Shown: in pieces, positions 43,477 to 52,280 of the stretch | How positions within the stretch are numbered: position 1 is the first letter of the stretch | Layout: every line of letters begins with the position of its first letter | Assembly (NCBI RefSeq): GCF_030077735.1 | Contig: NZ_JASJEU010000007.1 | Span: 124,001 to 188,000, forward strand | From: Gordonibacter faecis | GTDB lineage: Bacteria > Actinomycetota > Coriobacteriia > Coriobacteriales > Eggerthellaceae | Direction of reading: 5' to 3' | Length of the DNA stretch: 64,000 nucleotides | Notes under the pieces: model-generated | The model's input: only the letters and a program-made list of their open reading frames with translations | What the model was told of the DNA's origin: nothing | The model's database searches: none | Position numbers and translations under genes: made by a program

Positions 43477-44274
43477 CTACACGCTCAGGTTACGGCGGTC
43501 GAACACAGCCACGGCGGCGGCGAACAGCACGAGGCCCACCGCGGCCAGCGCCACGGCCCCGCCAATCGCGCCGTCCTCGGATGCCGCCAGCCCGGTGGCA
43601 TCATACAGCATGAGCGGGTTCACGTCCTTCAGCCACTCGAACTTGTCGCCCGCCTGCCCCACCATCTGCATGAGGAAGAACAGGATGCCCAGACCGCCGC
43701 CCGCCCACAGCGCCAGCCCCGCGTTCGAAAACAGGCACGCCGAGAAAAAGCACATTCCTGCTAGGAATAGCCACAGCGCCAGCAGCCCCGCGTTCATGCG
43801 CAGCAGCGCCTCCGTGTCGAGGTCGCCGGGAAACAGCGCCTCGGAAAAGCCTACTTCAAGCGCCGTAGTTACCGCCACCAGCAGCACCAGCACTGCCACC
43901 AGCACACCGGCCAACGTGACGGCGATGCGCGTGCGGCTGTTCGGCGTGGCCAGCAGATATGCCATGGTGCCGCGGTCGATATAGCGCACCATGAGTTTGT
44001 TCACTATGATAAGAATGAGTACGAACGGGAACATCGTCAGCAAGAACCCATATAAATAGTTAATGAGGAAGTCGGTGAGCGTGGTGGCAGCGTTCGCCAT
44101 GCCGAAGGCGGCGAACAGCTCGGGCATGCTTTCCATCATCATGTCGAGGCTTGCGCCCAGGTCAGGGTCGAACATGCTCACAATCACGCCGATGTACATG
44201 GCCAGCACGGCCGCAATGATGGCCGTCACAAACGCGTTGGCGCGCAACTCCTTCGCGAACAAAGTACTACTCAT
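43477..44274 (-). CDS. ABC-2 type transporter permease
   Basis: A 265-residue membrane protein with six predicted helices and a soluble loop after the first, as in ABC-2 permeases. It starts SSTLFAKELRANAFVTAIIAAVLAMYIG and ends in a hydrophobic segment plus DRRNLSV. Its start overlaps the ATPase gene by eight bases. With the ATPase and TetR genes it forms a three-gene operon, probably for export of a drug or lipid. The substrate is unknown. Confidence 0.85.
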   Translation of the reverse strand: MSSTLFAKELRANAFVTAIIAAVLAMYIGVIVSMFDPDLGASLDMMMESMPELFAAFGMANAATTLTDFLINYLYGFLLTMFPFVLILIIVNKLMVRYIDRGTMAYLLATPNSRTRIAVTLAGVLVAVLVLLVAVTTALEVGFSEALFPGDLDTEALLRMNAGLLALWLFLAGMCFFSACLFSNAGLALWAGGGLGILFFLMQMVGQAGDKFEWLKDVNPLMLYDATGLAASEDGAIGGAVALAAVGLVLFAAAVAVFDRRNLSV

Positions 44275-45214
44275 GGCTGCCTCCTTTCGACGCAGAGGCG
44301 TGGGGCTGCGCTTCTTCCGACGCGCCGTACAAGTGCATGAACAACTCTTCGAGGGTTTGCTCGCGGGCGGTAAGGTCGGCCACGCGGTAGGCGGCGAGGT
44401 CTTTTACGAACGCGTCCATAGCGCCGGTGACCAGGGTTTCCGCCGCCGCAGCGCCAACCGCGTGCGCCTCGGTGTGCGCGGCCAGGTAGCGGTCACGTTC
44501 GCCCGCGTCGGCAAACGTGACCACGAACACGCGCTTGCGCGACCGCCGCACATCGTCCATGTGCTCCACGGCCGCCAGCCGCCCCGCGCGGATGAACGCC
44601 ACGCGGTCGCACGTGCGTTCCACCTCGTCGAACAGGTGCGACGACAAAATAATGGTAGCCCCGCGCCGCTTCTCTTCCAGTACCAGCTCAATAAAGCGAC
44701 TCTGCATGAGCGGGTCGAGGCCGCTCGTCGGTTCGTCCAGCAAAATAATGTCGGGCCGCCCCATGAACGCGCACACGAGGCCCACCTTCTGCTTCGTGCC
44801 CTTCGACATCTTGCGAATGCGGCGCGCGGGATCCAGCTCGAAGTAGTCCACCAGCTCGTTCATGCGCGTGCGGTCGCGCAGCTTCTTCATGCGCGCCATA
44901 AACTCCAAAAACGCCGTGCCGGTCATCTCGTCCATGCAGGCAATTTCGCCTGGCAGATAGCCCAGGTTCGCCTGAATGCGCGCCCGGTCGCGGAAACAGT
45001 CGAGGCCGCCTATGCGCGCGGTGCCGCTATCAGGGCGAATGAAGCCCATCAGGTTGCGCATGGTCACGGTTTTGCCCGCGCCATTGGGGCCCAGGTAGCC
45101 GAACACCTCGCCCGGCTCGATGGCGAACGACACGTCGAATGCGCCGCGCCCGTTCCCGTAATCTTTCGTGAATCCGCGCAACTCAATAACGGGCGCATGA
45201 TCAGGGCTGTTCAT
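44267..45214 (-). CDS. ABC transporter ATP-binding protein
   Basis: A 315-residue ATPase. Walker A is GPNGAGKTVTMRNLMGF (note the Val after the usual GKT), the Q-loop lies near IQANLGYLPGE, the signature is MSKGTKQKVGL, and Walker B is IILLDEPTSGLD. The last 90 residues form the DUF4162-like extension common in drug/lantibiotic exporters. The ATG at 45214 overlaps the TetR stop (ATGA). An open frame upstream of 45214 is a shadow inside the tetR gene. Confidence 0.94.
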   Translation of the reverse strand: MNSPDHAPVIELRGFTKDYGNGRGAFDVSFAIEPGEVFGYLGPNGAGKTVTMRNLMGFIRPDSGTARIGGLDCFRDRARIQANLGYLPGEIACMDEMTGTAFLEFMARMKKLRDRTRMNELVDYFELDPARRIRKMSKGTKQKVGLVCAFMGRPDIILLDEPTSGLDPLMQSRFIELVLEEKRRGATIILSSHLFDEVERTCDRVAFIRAGRLAAVEHMDDVRRSRKRVFVVTFADAGERDRYLAAHTEAHAVGAAAAETLVTGAMDAFVKDLAAYRVADLTAREQTLEELFMHLYGASEEAQPHASASKGGSHE

Positions 45215-45900
45215 CGGTATTCCTCCTTGTAGGCGTAGGCGCGCAGCATCTCGCACCAGCGGCGCATCTCGTCCATCATTCCGTCGATGCTGATGGGGCG
45301 GCGCAGCGCGCGCTGCTGGTGCATATAGCCGTCGGCCAGCCAAATCATCAGGTCAACCACGTAGCGCGGGTCCACGTCGTCGCGAAACCGGTCGAAGCGC
45401 ACGTTTTTGAAGTACGTGTTGAACATGAGGTCGATCTTCGACCAGTTCCAGTTGTCCATGGTGTCTTTAATGTCCTTGTGATCTGGGTAAAATGCCCGGA
45501 TGGAGAACTCCATGAGGAACGGGAACCTCTCCAGCACGTCGCGCTTGCGCTCGGCCGCGTACAGGAACAGTTCGAAGAAGTCGTCGATCTGGTAGAACTC
45601 CTCGTCAACCACCAGGGCCTCAATTTTGCTCATGAGGTGCTCCATGAGGTAGAGGTACAGCTCCTTCTTGTTTTTGAAGTAGAAGAACAGCAGCCCCTTT
45701 GAGATGCCCGCGCGCCGCGCGATGGCCTCGGTGGATGCGCTTTTGTAGTCGTTGCGCCCGAACGTTTCCACCGCCGCGTTTACAATGGCCTCGCGCCGCT
45801 CTTCGGGCAGGCTTTCGAACTTGGCGAAGGGGTTGTTTGCGCTGGTTGCGCTTGTTGCGCTGCGTTCGCCGTCCTTGCCGCGTACGCGTCGTTCGTTCAT
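45211..45900 (-). CDS. TetR-family regulator of the downstream ABC exporter
   Basis: A 229-residue repressor. The helix-turn-helix lies at about residues 35-80: EAIVNAAVETFGRNDYKSASTEAIARRAGISKGLLFFYFKNKKELY. The C-terminal half is the ligand/dimer domain. It is the first gene of the tetR-ATPase-permease operon and an 18-bp palindrome lies 35 bp upstream, so autoregulation with release by the exported compound is likely. Confidence 0.94.
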   Translation of the reverse strand: MNERRVRGKDGERSATSATSANNPFAKFESLPEERREAIVNAAVETFGRNDYKSASTEAIARRAGISKGLLFFYFKNKKELYLYLMEHLMSKIEALVVDEEFYQIDDFFELFLYAAERKRDVLERFPFLMEFSIRAFYPDHKDIKDTMDNWNWSKIDLMFNTYFKNVRFDRFRDDVDPRYVVDLMIWLADGYMHQQRALRRPISIDGMMDEMRRWCEMLRAYAYKEEYR

Positions 45901-45934
45901 GAGGCCCCCTCTCTCACGTTGGCGCTACCTTCCC

Positions 45935-45952
45935 ATTGACCGGCCGGTCAAT
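45935..45952. promoter_or_regulatory. Probable TetR operator
   Basis: The perfect 18-bp palindrome ATTGACCGGCCGGTCAAT lies 35 bp upstream of tetR, in the position of its promoter. This form is common among TetR operators. Confidence 0.7.
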
Positions 45953-46041
45953 AGCTTGGCGTTCATCCTACGCCGTTGACTATTTTTGAGAAGGGGGTTC
46001 CGCGAAAAATCGTGTGCCTTGTTTGAGGCAGTGGCGAGGGC

Positions 46042-46809
46042 CTACCGCGCGTATACGCTTTGTTTGCGGGTGACCAGGCGCTCGACGAATGCCGTGGCGG
46101 GGGCGTGCAGCACCTCGCCGGGGGTGGTGTATTGCACGGCGCGGCCGCCTTCCATCACCAGCACGCGATCGCCCAGGTCAAGTGCCTCGTCGATGTCGTG
46201 CGTGACGAACAGCACGGTGATGCCGGTCTGTTGGTGGATGTGCTTCAGCTCGTCTTGCAGCGAGGTGCGCGTGATGGCGTCCACGGCGCTGAAGGGCTCG
46301 TCCATAAGCAGGATGTCGGGGCTAGCTGCAAGCGCGCGGGCGATGCCGACGCGCTGCGCCTGCCCGCCCGAAAGTTCGGCGGGGAAGCGTTCGGCCAGTT
46401 CAGCGGGCAGACCCACCAGGTCCATCCACTTCTCCACGGCCTCGTGTGTGCGCACGCGGTCGCGCTGGTTCAGCAGGCTGGGCACGTAGCCAATGTTCTG
46501 TCGCACCGTGAGGTGGGGAAACAGCACGCTGCCCTGGATGGCGTAGCCCACGGAGCGGCGCAGCTCGATAGGGTTGAGTTTGCTCGTGGCGCGCCCGTGC
46601 ACGAGTACGCGGCCCTCGTCAGGCATGACCAGCGCGTTCACCGTTTTCAGCAACGTGGTTTTGCCGCAGCCCGAGCTACCAATAATAGTGACGAACGCGC
46701 CCTCTTCCACTGCGAGGTTCACATCGTCGATGGCGGTCACGTCGCCGAACCGCTTGGTCACGTGCTCAAACGCCACGGCAGCCATGGTGGCAGTTTGTTC
46801 GTTCGCCAT
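46042..46809 (-). CDS. opuCA: Osmoprotectant (glycine betaine/choline-type) ABC transporter ATPase
   Basis: A 255-residue ATPase close to OpuCA/ProV but without the C-terminal CBS pair. Walker A is GSSGCGKTTLLKTVNAL, the signature is LSGGQAQRVGIARALA, and Walker B is ILLMDEPFSAVDAITR. It starts directly after the stop of the permease/binding-protein gene, with no spacer, so the two are coupled. The missing CBS domains suggest a simpler or different ionic control. Confidence 0.92.
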   Translation of the reverse strand: MANEQTATMAAVAFEHVTKRFGDVTAIDDVNLAVEEGAFVTIIGSSGCGKTTLLKTVNALVMPDEGRVLVHGRATSKLNPIELRRSVGYAIQGSVLFPHLTVRQNIGYVPSLLNQRDRVRTHEAVEKWMDLVGLPAELAERFPAELSGGQAQRVGIARALAASPDILLMDEPFSAVDAITRTSLQDELKHIHQQTGITVLFVTHDIDEALDLGDRVLVMEGGRAVQYTTPGEVLHAPATAFVERLVTRKQSVYAR

Positions 46810-48438
46810 CTAGATCAGCCCCCTCTCGGCCAAAAATGCGTCGGCGACGTCCTTCGGCTCCTTGCCCTGCGTTTCCACCTCGTTGTTCATGCGAGCCATG
46901 TCGGTGTCGGTGATGGTGTCCTCAAGTTTCAGCAGTTCATCGCGCAGTTCGGGGTGCTCCTGCAGCGTGTCACGCCGCACCACATTGCCACACAAATACG
47001 ACGGATAGAAGTGGCGGTCGTCCTCAAGCACCACCAGCCGCTCGTCGGCCACCTGCCCGTCGGTGGTGGAAATTACGATGGCGTCCACCTGGCCTTCAAA
47101 CAGCGCCTGGTATTTCAGGCTGATGTCCATGTCGCGCGTGTTGCCGAAGTTCATGCGGTAGGCCGCCTGCAGCCCGGGGTAGCCGTCCTGCCTGTCGAAG
47201 AAGTCCGGCTCTGCGCCGAGGCGCAACTCGCCCGCCACCTTCGCCAGGTCTGAGTACGTGTGCAGCCCGTAGCGTTCGGCCACTTCACGGCTGACGCCCA
47301 GGCCAAATGTGTTGTTGAAGCCGTACATGCCCAGCCACGTAAGCCCCAACTGCGACTCGTATTCCTGCTGCATGGTGTCGAACATCGATTCATCGTACGT
47401 GTCCTCGTGCTTGAGCACGGCGTTCCAGCCGGTGCCCGTGTACTCGGGATACATGTCGAAGTCGCCCTTTTCGATGCCGGGTTCAATATTCGCCGTGCCG
47501 CCGCCCACGCCCTGCGTGAGTTCCACGGCGAGGTTGGTGTCGTGTTCGATGAGCGTGTTTAGCATCTCGCCCAAAATGTACTGCTCGGTCATGGGCTTGG
47601 TGGCAATGTTGATGGTGCCCGCGCTGCCCGCGCCCGCGTGCGCGCCGCCATCGCGGTTCACAAATGCGAACGCTCCACCAGCCACAACCACCACCGCAAG
47701 CACCGCCGCACCCACGGCCCATCCGCGCCTGCGCACCCACGAGGCTCCCGGCGCGCCCGCAGCACCGGCGGCTCCCGCGCCTGCACCCCGTTTCGCCCCC
47801 GCCCGCTTGCGCGAAGGCTCCAAATGCCGCCGCGTTCGCTTCTCCGCCACGCCCAACAGCAAGTCCACCACAATGGCCAGCGCCGCAATAAGCACGCTGC
47901 CCGCCAATGTCATGGCCGGGGTGTTCGTGGTGATGCCGCGATAAATAGCCACGCCCAGCCCACCTGCGCCAATGAAGGACGCGATGCCGGCCAGCGCGAT
48001 GGTCATGGTTGCCATATTCCGCACGCCGCTCATGATAACGGGCGCGGCCAGCGGCAGCTCAATGCGCCGCAACAGCTGGCGGTCGGTGGAGCCCATGCCG
48101 CGTGCGGCTTCCACAATGGCGGGGTCGATGGTGGTCAGGCCCGTGTAGGTGTTGCGCACCATGGGCAGCAGCGCGTAGATGGTCAGCGCCACGATGGCGG
48201 TGACATCGCCGATGCCCGTGACAGGAATCAGAAAGCCGAACAGCGCAATGGACGGAATGGTGTACACGAAGTTCACCAGCGCAAGCACGGGTTTCGCGCC
48301 GCGTCGCCACTGCGCAATGGCAATACCCAGGGCAAGCCCGATGCCCGCCGCCAGCGCGATGGACAAAAGCGAAATTCCGAGGTGCTGAAGAAGGAGCTCG
48401 AAGAACCAATCCCGTTTGGTAACAAGGAGGGAGATCAT
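46810..48438 (-). CDS. opuCB: Fused permease and substrate-binding protein of an osmoprotectant ABC transporter
   Basis: A 542-residue fusion. Residues 1-210 form an OpuCB/ProW-like permease (EAARGMGSTDRQLLRRIELPLAAPVIMSGVRN is the EAA loop). A basic Ala/Gly linker and one helix (about 240-260) follow. Residues 275-542 form an OpuAC/OsmX-type binding domain (INIATKPMTEQYILGEMLNTLIEHDTNL, then MYPEYTGTGW). Such fusions are known in Gram-positive osmoprotectant uptake systems. I start it at ATG 48438; an upstream frame to 48528 has no conserved content. Its likely ligand is a quaternary amine such as glycine betaine, choline or carnitine. Confidence 0.9.
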   Translation of the reverse strand: MISLLVTKRDWFFELLLQHLGISLLSIALAAGIGLALGIAIAQWRRGAKPVLALVNFVYTIPSIALFGFLIPVTGIGDVTAIVALTIYALLPMVRNTYTGLTTIDPAIVEAARGMGSTDRQLLRRIELPLAAPVIMSGVRNMATMTIALAGIASFIGAGGLGVAIYRGITTNTPAMTLAGSVLIAALAIVVDLLLGVAEKRTRRHLEPSRKRAGAKRGAGAGAAGAAGAPGASWVRRRGWAVGAAVLAVVVVAGGAFAFVNRDGGAHAGAGSAGTINIATKPMTEQYILGEMLNTLIEHDTNLAVELTQGVGGGTANIEPGIEKGDFDMYPEYTGTGWNAVLKHEDTYDESMFDTMQQEYESQLGLTWLGMYGFNNTFGLGVSREVAERYGLHTYSDLAKVAGELRLGAEPDFFDRQDGYPGLQAAYRMNFGNTRDMDISLKYQALFEGQVDAIVISTTDGQVADERLVVLEDDRHFYPSYLCGNVVRRDTLQEHPELRDELLKLEDTITDTDMARMNNEVETQGKEPKDVADAFLAERGLI

Positions 48439-48805
48439 GGCTTCAATCACCGGGAACCTCGCTTTCTGGAGGACGGGCAGGCGGTCACGTTGCCTTCCGC
48501 ATTCTAGGGCACGACGCGCGCCCTCCACGTACCCGGGGGCGAACCGTCATCGTTTGGTGAGCGGCATCCCGTGTGCGGCTTCAGATTCGCCCAGTTCGGT
48601 AGAGGGTAACACGCCTTCGTCCGGATTCCCTCTGCTATTCGCCTAAACGTACTGGTTCGGGAAGCGATGACCCTTTATCATACTAAAGCACGAACGGACG
48701 ACCCCTCCGATCTCCCCGCCCTCAGTTTCGCTTCCCGGCCCCCGTCGGCCGCAGATGCGTTGCGCGGCGTCGGGCGGAGGCTGTCCATGACGCAGGGAGG
48801 TATGC
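48439..48805. other. Divergent promoter region, osmoprotectant transporter and citrate synthase
   Basis: No gene is visible in 367 bp. A plausible plus-strand -10 CATACT (48679-48684) lies upstream of the citrate synthase gene. I see no clear regulator site. Confidence 0.4.
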
Positions 48806-50152
48806 ATGCAGGAAGAGAAAAAAATCGCCCTCTACAAGAACTTCAAGACTATCAATACCATTGACCCCGCCATCTACGACCAGTACGACGTGAAGCGCGG
48901 CCTGCGCAACGCCGACGGAACGGGCGTGGTGGCCGGCCTGACGAACATCGCGAACGTGCACGGCTACGTGGTGTCCGATAACGAGAAGAGTGCCGACGAG
49001 GGCTCGCTGCGCTACCGCGGCTACGACATTTACGACCTTCTGGGCGACCCGTCGGTTGAGCACCGTTTCAATTACGAAGAGGTGGCATATCTCCTGCTCA
49101 TGGGCGAGTTGCCCACGCGAGAACAGCTTGACAGTTTCATCAGCGTGTTGGATTCGGAGCGCGAACTGCCCGACGGATTCACCGCTTCCATGATCATGCG
49201 CGACACGCCGCCCGACATCATGAACGTGCTGGCGCGCACCATTTTGCTGCTGTACGCCTATGACCCGGAGGCCGAGGATCGCTCGGCGCACCACGAGATC
49301 CACACCGCCATCTCGCTTATTTCGCGCCTGCCGCGCATCATGGTGCTGACGTATTACGCGAAGCGCGCACGCTACAACAACGAATCCATGATCATGCACC
49401 GCTTTATCCCCGGTCAATCCACGGCCGAGACCATCCTGTCCATGCTGCGCCCCGACCGCCAGTTCACGCCTGAGGAAGCGCGCATGCTGGACGTCATGCT
49501 GTGCCTGCATGCCGAGCACGGCGGCGGCAACAACTCCACGTTCACCACGCGCGTGCTGACCTCGTCCGATACCGACGCGTACTCCACGTACGCGGGCGCT
49601 ATTGGCTCGCTGAAGGGTCGCAAACACGGCGGCGCGAACCATCAGGTGCTGGCCATGCAGCAGGAAATCAAGGAGAACGTGACCGATTGGTCGGACGAGG
49701 GTCAGGTGGCCGATTACCTGGCGAAGATCGTGCGCAAGGAGGCGTATGACCGGACGGGCCTGGTGTACGGCATGGGTCACGCGGTGTACACGAAGTCCGA
49801 CCCGCGCGCTATTATTTGCAAGCAGTTCGCCGGGAAGCTGGCGGTGGGTACGGAATTTGAGGCGGAGTTCCGCCTGCTTGAGAACATTGAGCGCCTGGCG
49901 CCCGAAGTCATCCTGCGCGAAAAGGGTACCAGCAAGGATATGTGTGCGAACGTGGACATGTACTCCGGCTTTGTGTATTCGATGCTGGGTATTCCGGAGG
50001 ACCTGTTCACGCCCCTGTTTGCGTGCGCCCGTATGTCGGGTTGGGCCGCGCACCGCTTCGAGGAAATTGTCGCCGGCAAGCGCATCATTCGCCCCGCATA
50101 CAAATCCACCCGCAAAGGAAAGCGCCCCTTCGTCCCAATGGACGAACGATAG
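48806..50152 (+). CDS. gltA: Citrate synthase
   Basis: A 448-residue citrate synthase condensing acetyl-CoA with oxaloacetate. The active-site histidine segments are LHAEHGGGNNSTFTTRV and GSLKGRKHGGANHQV, with the aspartate region in MGHAVYTKSDPRA. The N-terminal 45 residues, including the VVAGLTNIANVHGY segment, fit the longer bacterial subtype. GGGAGG lies five bases before ATG 48806. It is monocistronic. In an anaerobe with indolepyruvate oxidoreductase it probably serves the oxidative branch towards glutamate. Confidence 0.95.
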   Translation: MQEEKKIALYKNFKTINTIDPAIYDQYDVKRGLRNADGTGVVAGLTNIANVHGYVVSDNEKSADEGSLRYRGYDIYDLLGDPSVEHRFNYEEVAYLLLMGELPTREQLDSFISVLDSERELPDGFTASMIMRDTPPDIMNVLARTILLLYAYDPEAEDRSAHHEIHTAISLISRLPRIMVLTYYAKRARYNNESMIMHRFIPGQSTAETILSMLRPDRQFTPEEARMLDVMLCLHAEHGGGNNSTFTTRVLTSSDTDAYSTYAGAIGSLKGRKHGGANHQVLAMQQEIKENVTDWSDEGQVADYLAKIVRKEAYDRTGLVYGMGHAVYTKSDPRAIICKQFAGKLAVGTEFEAEFRLLENIERLAPEVILREKGTSKDMCANVDMYSGFVYSMLGIPEDLFTPLFACARMSGWAAHRFEEIVAGKRIIRPAYKSTRKGKRPFVPMDER

Positions 50153-50173
50153 GGAGCGGGACTGCTGTTTTTT

Positions 50174-50199
50174 GAGGGGGCTGCTACAAAAGCCCCCTC
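50174..50199 (+). terminator. Terminator-like hairpin after citrate synthase
   Basis: Stem GAGGGGGCT/AGCCCCCTC (50174-50182 with 50191-50199) 21 bp after the stop; the following T content is modest. Confidence 0.55.
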
Positions 50200-50215
50200 C
50201 TGCTTTACAAAAAGT

Positions 50216-50262
50216 GTGACGCGCTTCGCGCTAACTAATACGTTCGCTATCGCTCTTTTATG
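50216..50262. repeat. Dispersed repeat, copy C (truncated)
   Basis: It starts GTGACGCGCTTCGCGCTAAC as in copy B, then diverges after AATACG but keeps the CTCTTTTATG end-word. It abuts the marR operator. Confidence 0.6.
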
Positions 50263-50269
50263 GAAAATA

Positions 50270-50283
50270 ATTGACATGTCAAT
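50270..50283. promoter_or_regulatory. MarR operator upstream of marR
   Basis: The perfect palindrome ATTGACATGTCAAT lies 40 bp before the marR start and contains a consensus -35 (TTGACA). The same 12-bp core recurs upstream of the molybdoenzyme operon at 52195. Confidence 0.65.
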
Positions 50284-50323
50284 AAGAAGGCGAATTTACG
50301 GGCGGCTGTGATAAACTGGCGAC

Positions 50324-50764
50324 ATGCCTGATACCGACCGTCCACATAAGAATCTTGCCCAGCGCCTCGTGTACACCGTGACACGCTATCAGCAGCACAT
50401 GCAAAATTTGCTGAAGGAGCACGGCATCGGTCAATCTGAGTACCCGGTGCTCATCTACCTGGTGCATCACGACGGCCCCGACATGTTCGTGAGCCAAAGC
50501 GACATCGCGAAGCGCCAATTCCGAGACCCCGCGCTCATCACGCGTGCCGCTAAGGGCTTGGCTAAAAAAGGCTATATCACGGTGGAAACTTCCACCACCA
50601 ATCGCGCCCGCCACACGCTGCGTCTCACGCCGAAGGGTCGCGAACTTGCGCGCCTGGTGGATGACCTCGTTTGGCAATGGGAAGAACAAGCCTTCGCCAA
50701 CTTCACCGACGAAGAACGCCGCACCCTCAAACAACTCCTTGCCAAACTAAATCTCCCTGAATAA
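50324..50764 (+). CDS. MarR-family transcriptional regulator
   Basis: A 146-residue winged-helix protein. The recognition region is VSQSDIAKRQFRDPALITRAAKGLAKKGYITVETSTTNRARHTLRLTPKGREL, with the typical wing DxR replaced by NRARH. Its promoter and that of the nrfD-dmsA-dmsB-type operon 1.5 kb away carry the same TTGACATGTCAA palindrome. I infer autoregulation and control of that operon, with the ligand perhaps being the enzyme's substrate. Confidence 0.93.
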   Translation: MPDTDRPHKNLAQRLVYTVTRYQQHMQNLLKEHGIGQSEYPVLIYLVHHDGPDMFVSQSDIAKRQFRDPALITRAAKGLAKKGYITVETSTTNRARHTLRLTPKGRELARLVDDLVWQWEEQAFANFTDEERRTLKQLLAKLNLPE

Positions 50765-51186
50765 AAGAGAACGCAAGCGCGCTGCTATAGATGATTATTT
50801 TAATCATCTTATAACCGGCAGGCATTTTTTTTGTGGACTCGAATATCACACAATAAAAAATCCAAAAAACTAAATCCAACGATTTTTTCATTTCAATTAT
50901 TCTTCCGCACCATTTATTCGAACGCCATTTAAGGGGTCTTCCTTTTTGCGCACTCTTTTTTGCTTACGTTTTCATTCCCAAAAGCGATCGTTTTTTTATC
51001 TATGTAATTGTTTTTTCATCCATTTTTCGATTGTTTTTCGGTTGGAACACGTGATCGAGAATGCCGGCGGCGCTGTGACCTGCCACTTTTTGCATGGCGA
51101 AGTGAATGTTTCACGTGAAACATTTTGCACGCGCTCACCCACCGAACGCGTGCAACAATTCGTTAATTCGTTAATTCGTTAATTCG
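50765..51186. other. AT-rich spacer with parS
   Basis: No gene in 422 bp. It contains T-rich sequence, parS 51107-51122, a hairpin TTGCACGCG/CGCGTGCAA (51125-51133 with 51147-51155), and a tandem repeat of TTAATTCG units at about 51159-51194 that runs into the torD-like stop codon. Confidence 0.5.
51107..51122. other. parS: parS site near the torD-like gene
   Basis: An exact copy in a 20-bp palindrome, 65 bp beyond the 3' end of the minus-strand chaperone gene. Confidence 0.93.
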
Positions 51187-51194
51187 TTAATTGG
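51159..51194. repeat. Short tandem repeat at the torD stop codon
   Basis: About four copies of the 8-bp unit TTAATTCG. The last copy supplies the stop codon (TAA on the minus strand, 51187-51189), so slippage could change the C-terminus. Confidence 0.7.
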
Positions 51195-51933
51195 GGGTGC
51201 TGTTGGTTTCTTCGGGGGTTGCCCATGTCTTGAGGAGGGTGAGGAAGGGAGGGAAGAAGGTGCTTGTGGCGTGGGGGGTGGCTGACGTGCACCACGTGGA
51301 GAGCCAGGTGAAGAGGTGCTCGCGCTCAAACGTTTCGCGTTGGGTGCGGGCGGTGAGGGCTGCGGTGGTGTCGCCGATTTCGAGGGCGGTCAGTTCGCGG
51401 TGGGCAAGGTGCGCCAAAAAGGCGAGCTCGACACCAAGGAAGTCATCGCGTTCGGCATGTTCGCCACCAAAATGCACGTTGGCTTGGGCGTACGCATCGG
51501 CAATGCCCGACAGACGACCTTGTGACGATGCACCATCGCCATCAGGAGAAGAAAGCCAGTAGGTCTCATAAGGGGGGAGCGGTCCCGCCTCATCCACGCC
51601 GCGGCTGAGGCGCGTCCGATCAACAGCCGTTTCGCGCTGCAGTGCCTCAAGCGCCTCCGGTTCTCCTTCGTCCGCTTGTGCGTCCGCATTCTCCACCTGC
51701 TTACACCAAGCCACCCACTCACGCACGCCAGGCAAGGCGTCCTCATCGTGCGCCGCTTCGCCAAAAAGCAGACGAACGCGCGAAGCCACTCCCACAATTT
51801 CATTGTGGCCAGGCGCCGGAAGCGGCGTCAGCAGCATTTCAGCAGCGAAATCGTAAAACGCCGCCGCGTTGAGTGCTTCAAGGTATTCATTCTCGGTTGT
51901 GCTTACCGCTGTCACGTTCATGTTTTCACTCAT
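51187..51933 (-). CDS. TorD/DmsD-family molybdoenzyme chaperone
   Basis: A 248-residue all-helical redox-enzyme maturation protein. The motifs PPYETYWLSS, ERDDFLGVELAFLAHLAHRE and HLFTWLSTWC are characteristic of the TorD family, which binds Tat signals and holds the apoenzyme for cofactor insertion. It is divergent from the nrfD-dmsA-dmsB-type operon and probably serves the Tat-exported catalytic subunit encoded there. The spacer between them carries the MarR operators, so both sides may be co-regulated. Confidence 0.9.
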   Translation of the reverse strand: MSENMNVTAVSTTENEYLEALNAAAFYDFAAEMLLTPLPAPGHNEIVGVASRVRLLFGEAAHDEDALPGVREWVAWCKQVENADAQADEGEPEALEALQRETAVDRTRLSRGVDEAGPLPPYETYWLSSPDGDGASSQGRLSGIADAYAQANVHFGGEHAERDDFLGVELAFLAHLAHRELTALEIGDTTAALTARTQRETFEREHLFTWLSTWCTSATPHATSTFFPPFLTLLKTWATPEETNSTPN

Positions 51934-52280
51934 GGCTTCCCCTTTACGCTCAACATAGTATTCCCCAGCAATCGCATTCCCATGCGTTAGTCATGGGCGC
52001 ACGTGCTTTCAGCTCACAGCAGTGCTTCTGCCCTCGCGCCAAAAATTCGTTCGAAAACTTTGGCGAAAGTGCCCTGTTGCTCCTGGTAACTTATCCAAAA
52101 ATTTCCGCTTCGCCATTTCCTTGCAACGAAAAAATCATCGCTGTTAATGGGACTTCCTCTCAACATCGCCAATGAAAAAGATACGTCTTAATACTTGACA
52201 TGTCAATATCAGGCTCGTACTCTATGCAATGACTTGTCAATTGATAAGTCAACTAAGAGGAGAGGTTCAAAGGAGGGACC
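51934..52280. promoter_or_regulatory. Divergent control region of the molybdoenzyme genes
   Basis: This 347-bp spacer holds a -35/operator TTGACATGTCAA at 52195-52206 and a 17-bp spacer to -10 TACTCT (52218-52223). A second imperfect palindrome, TGACTTGTCAATTGATAAGTCA by position 52230-52251, overlaps the expected start site. The operator over the -35 implies repression by the nearby MarR protein. Confidence 0.65.

Noticed and set aside
42728..43984. A 418-codon plus-strand reading frame
   Set aside because: It is antisense to purE and the ABC permease, is Arg/His/Pro-rich as expected for a GC-rich shadow frame, and shows no domain.
48722..50053. A 443-codon minus-strand frame opposite citrate synthase
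   Set aside because: It is a shadow frame of a highly conserved gene and has no recognisable motifs.
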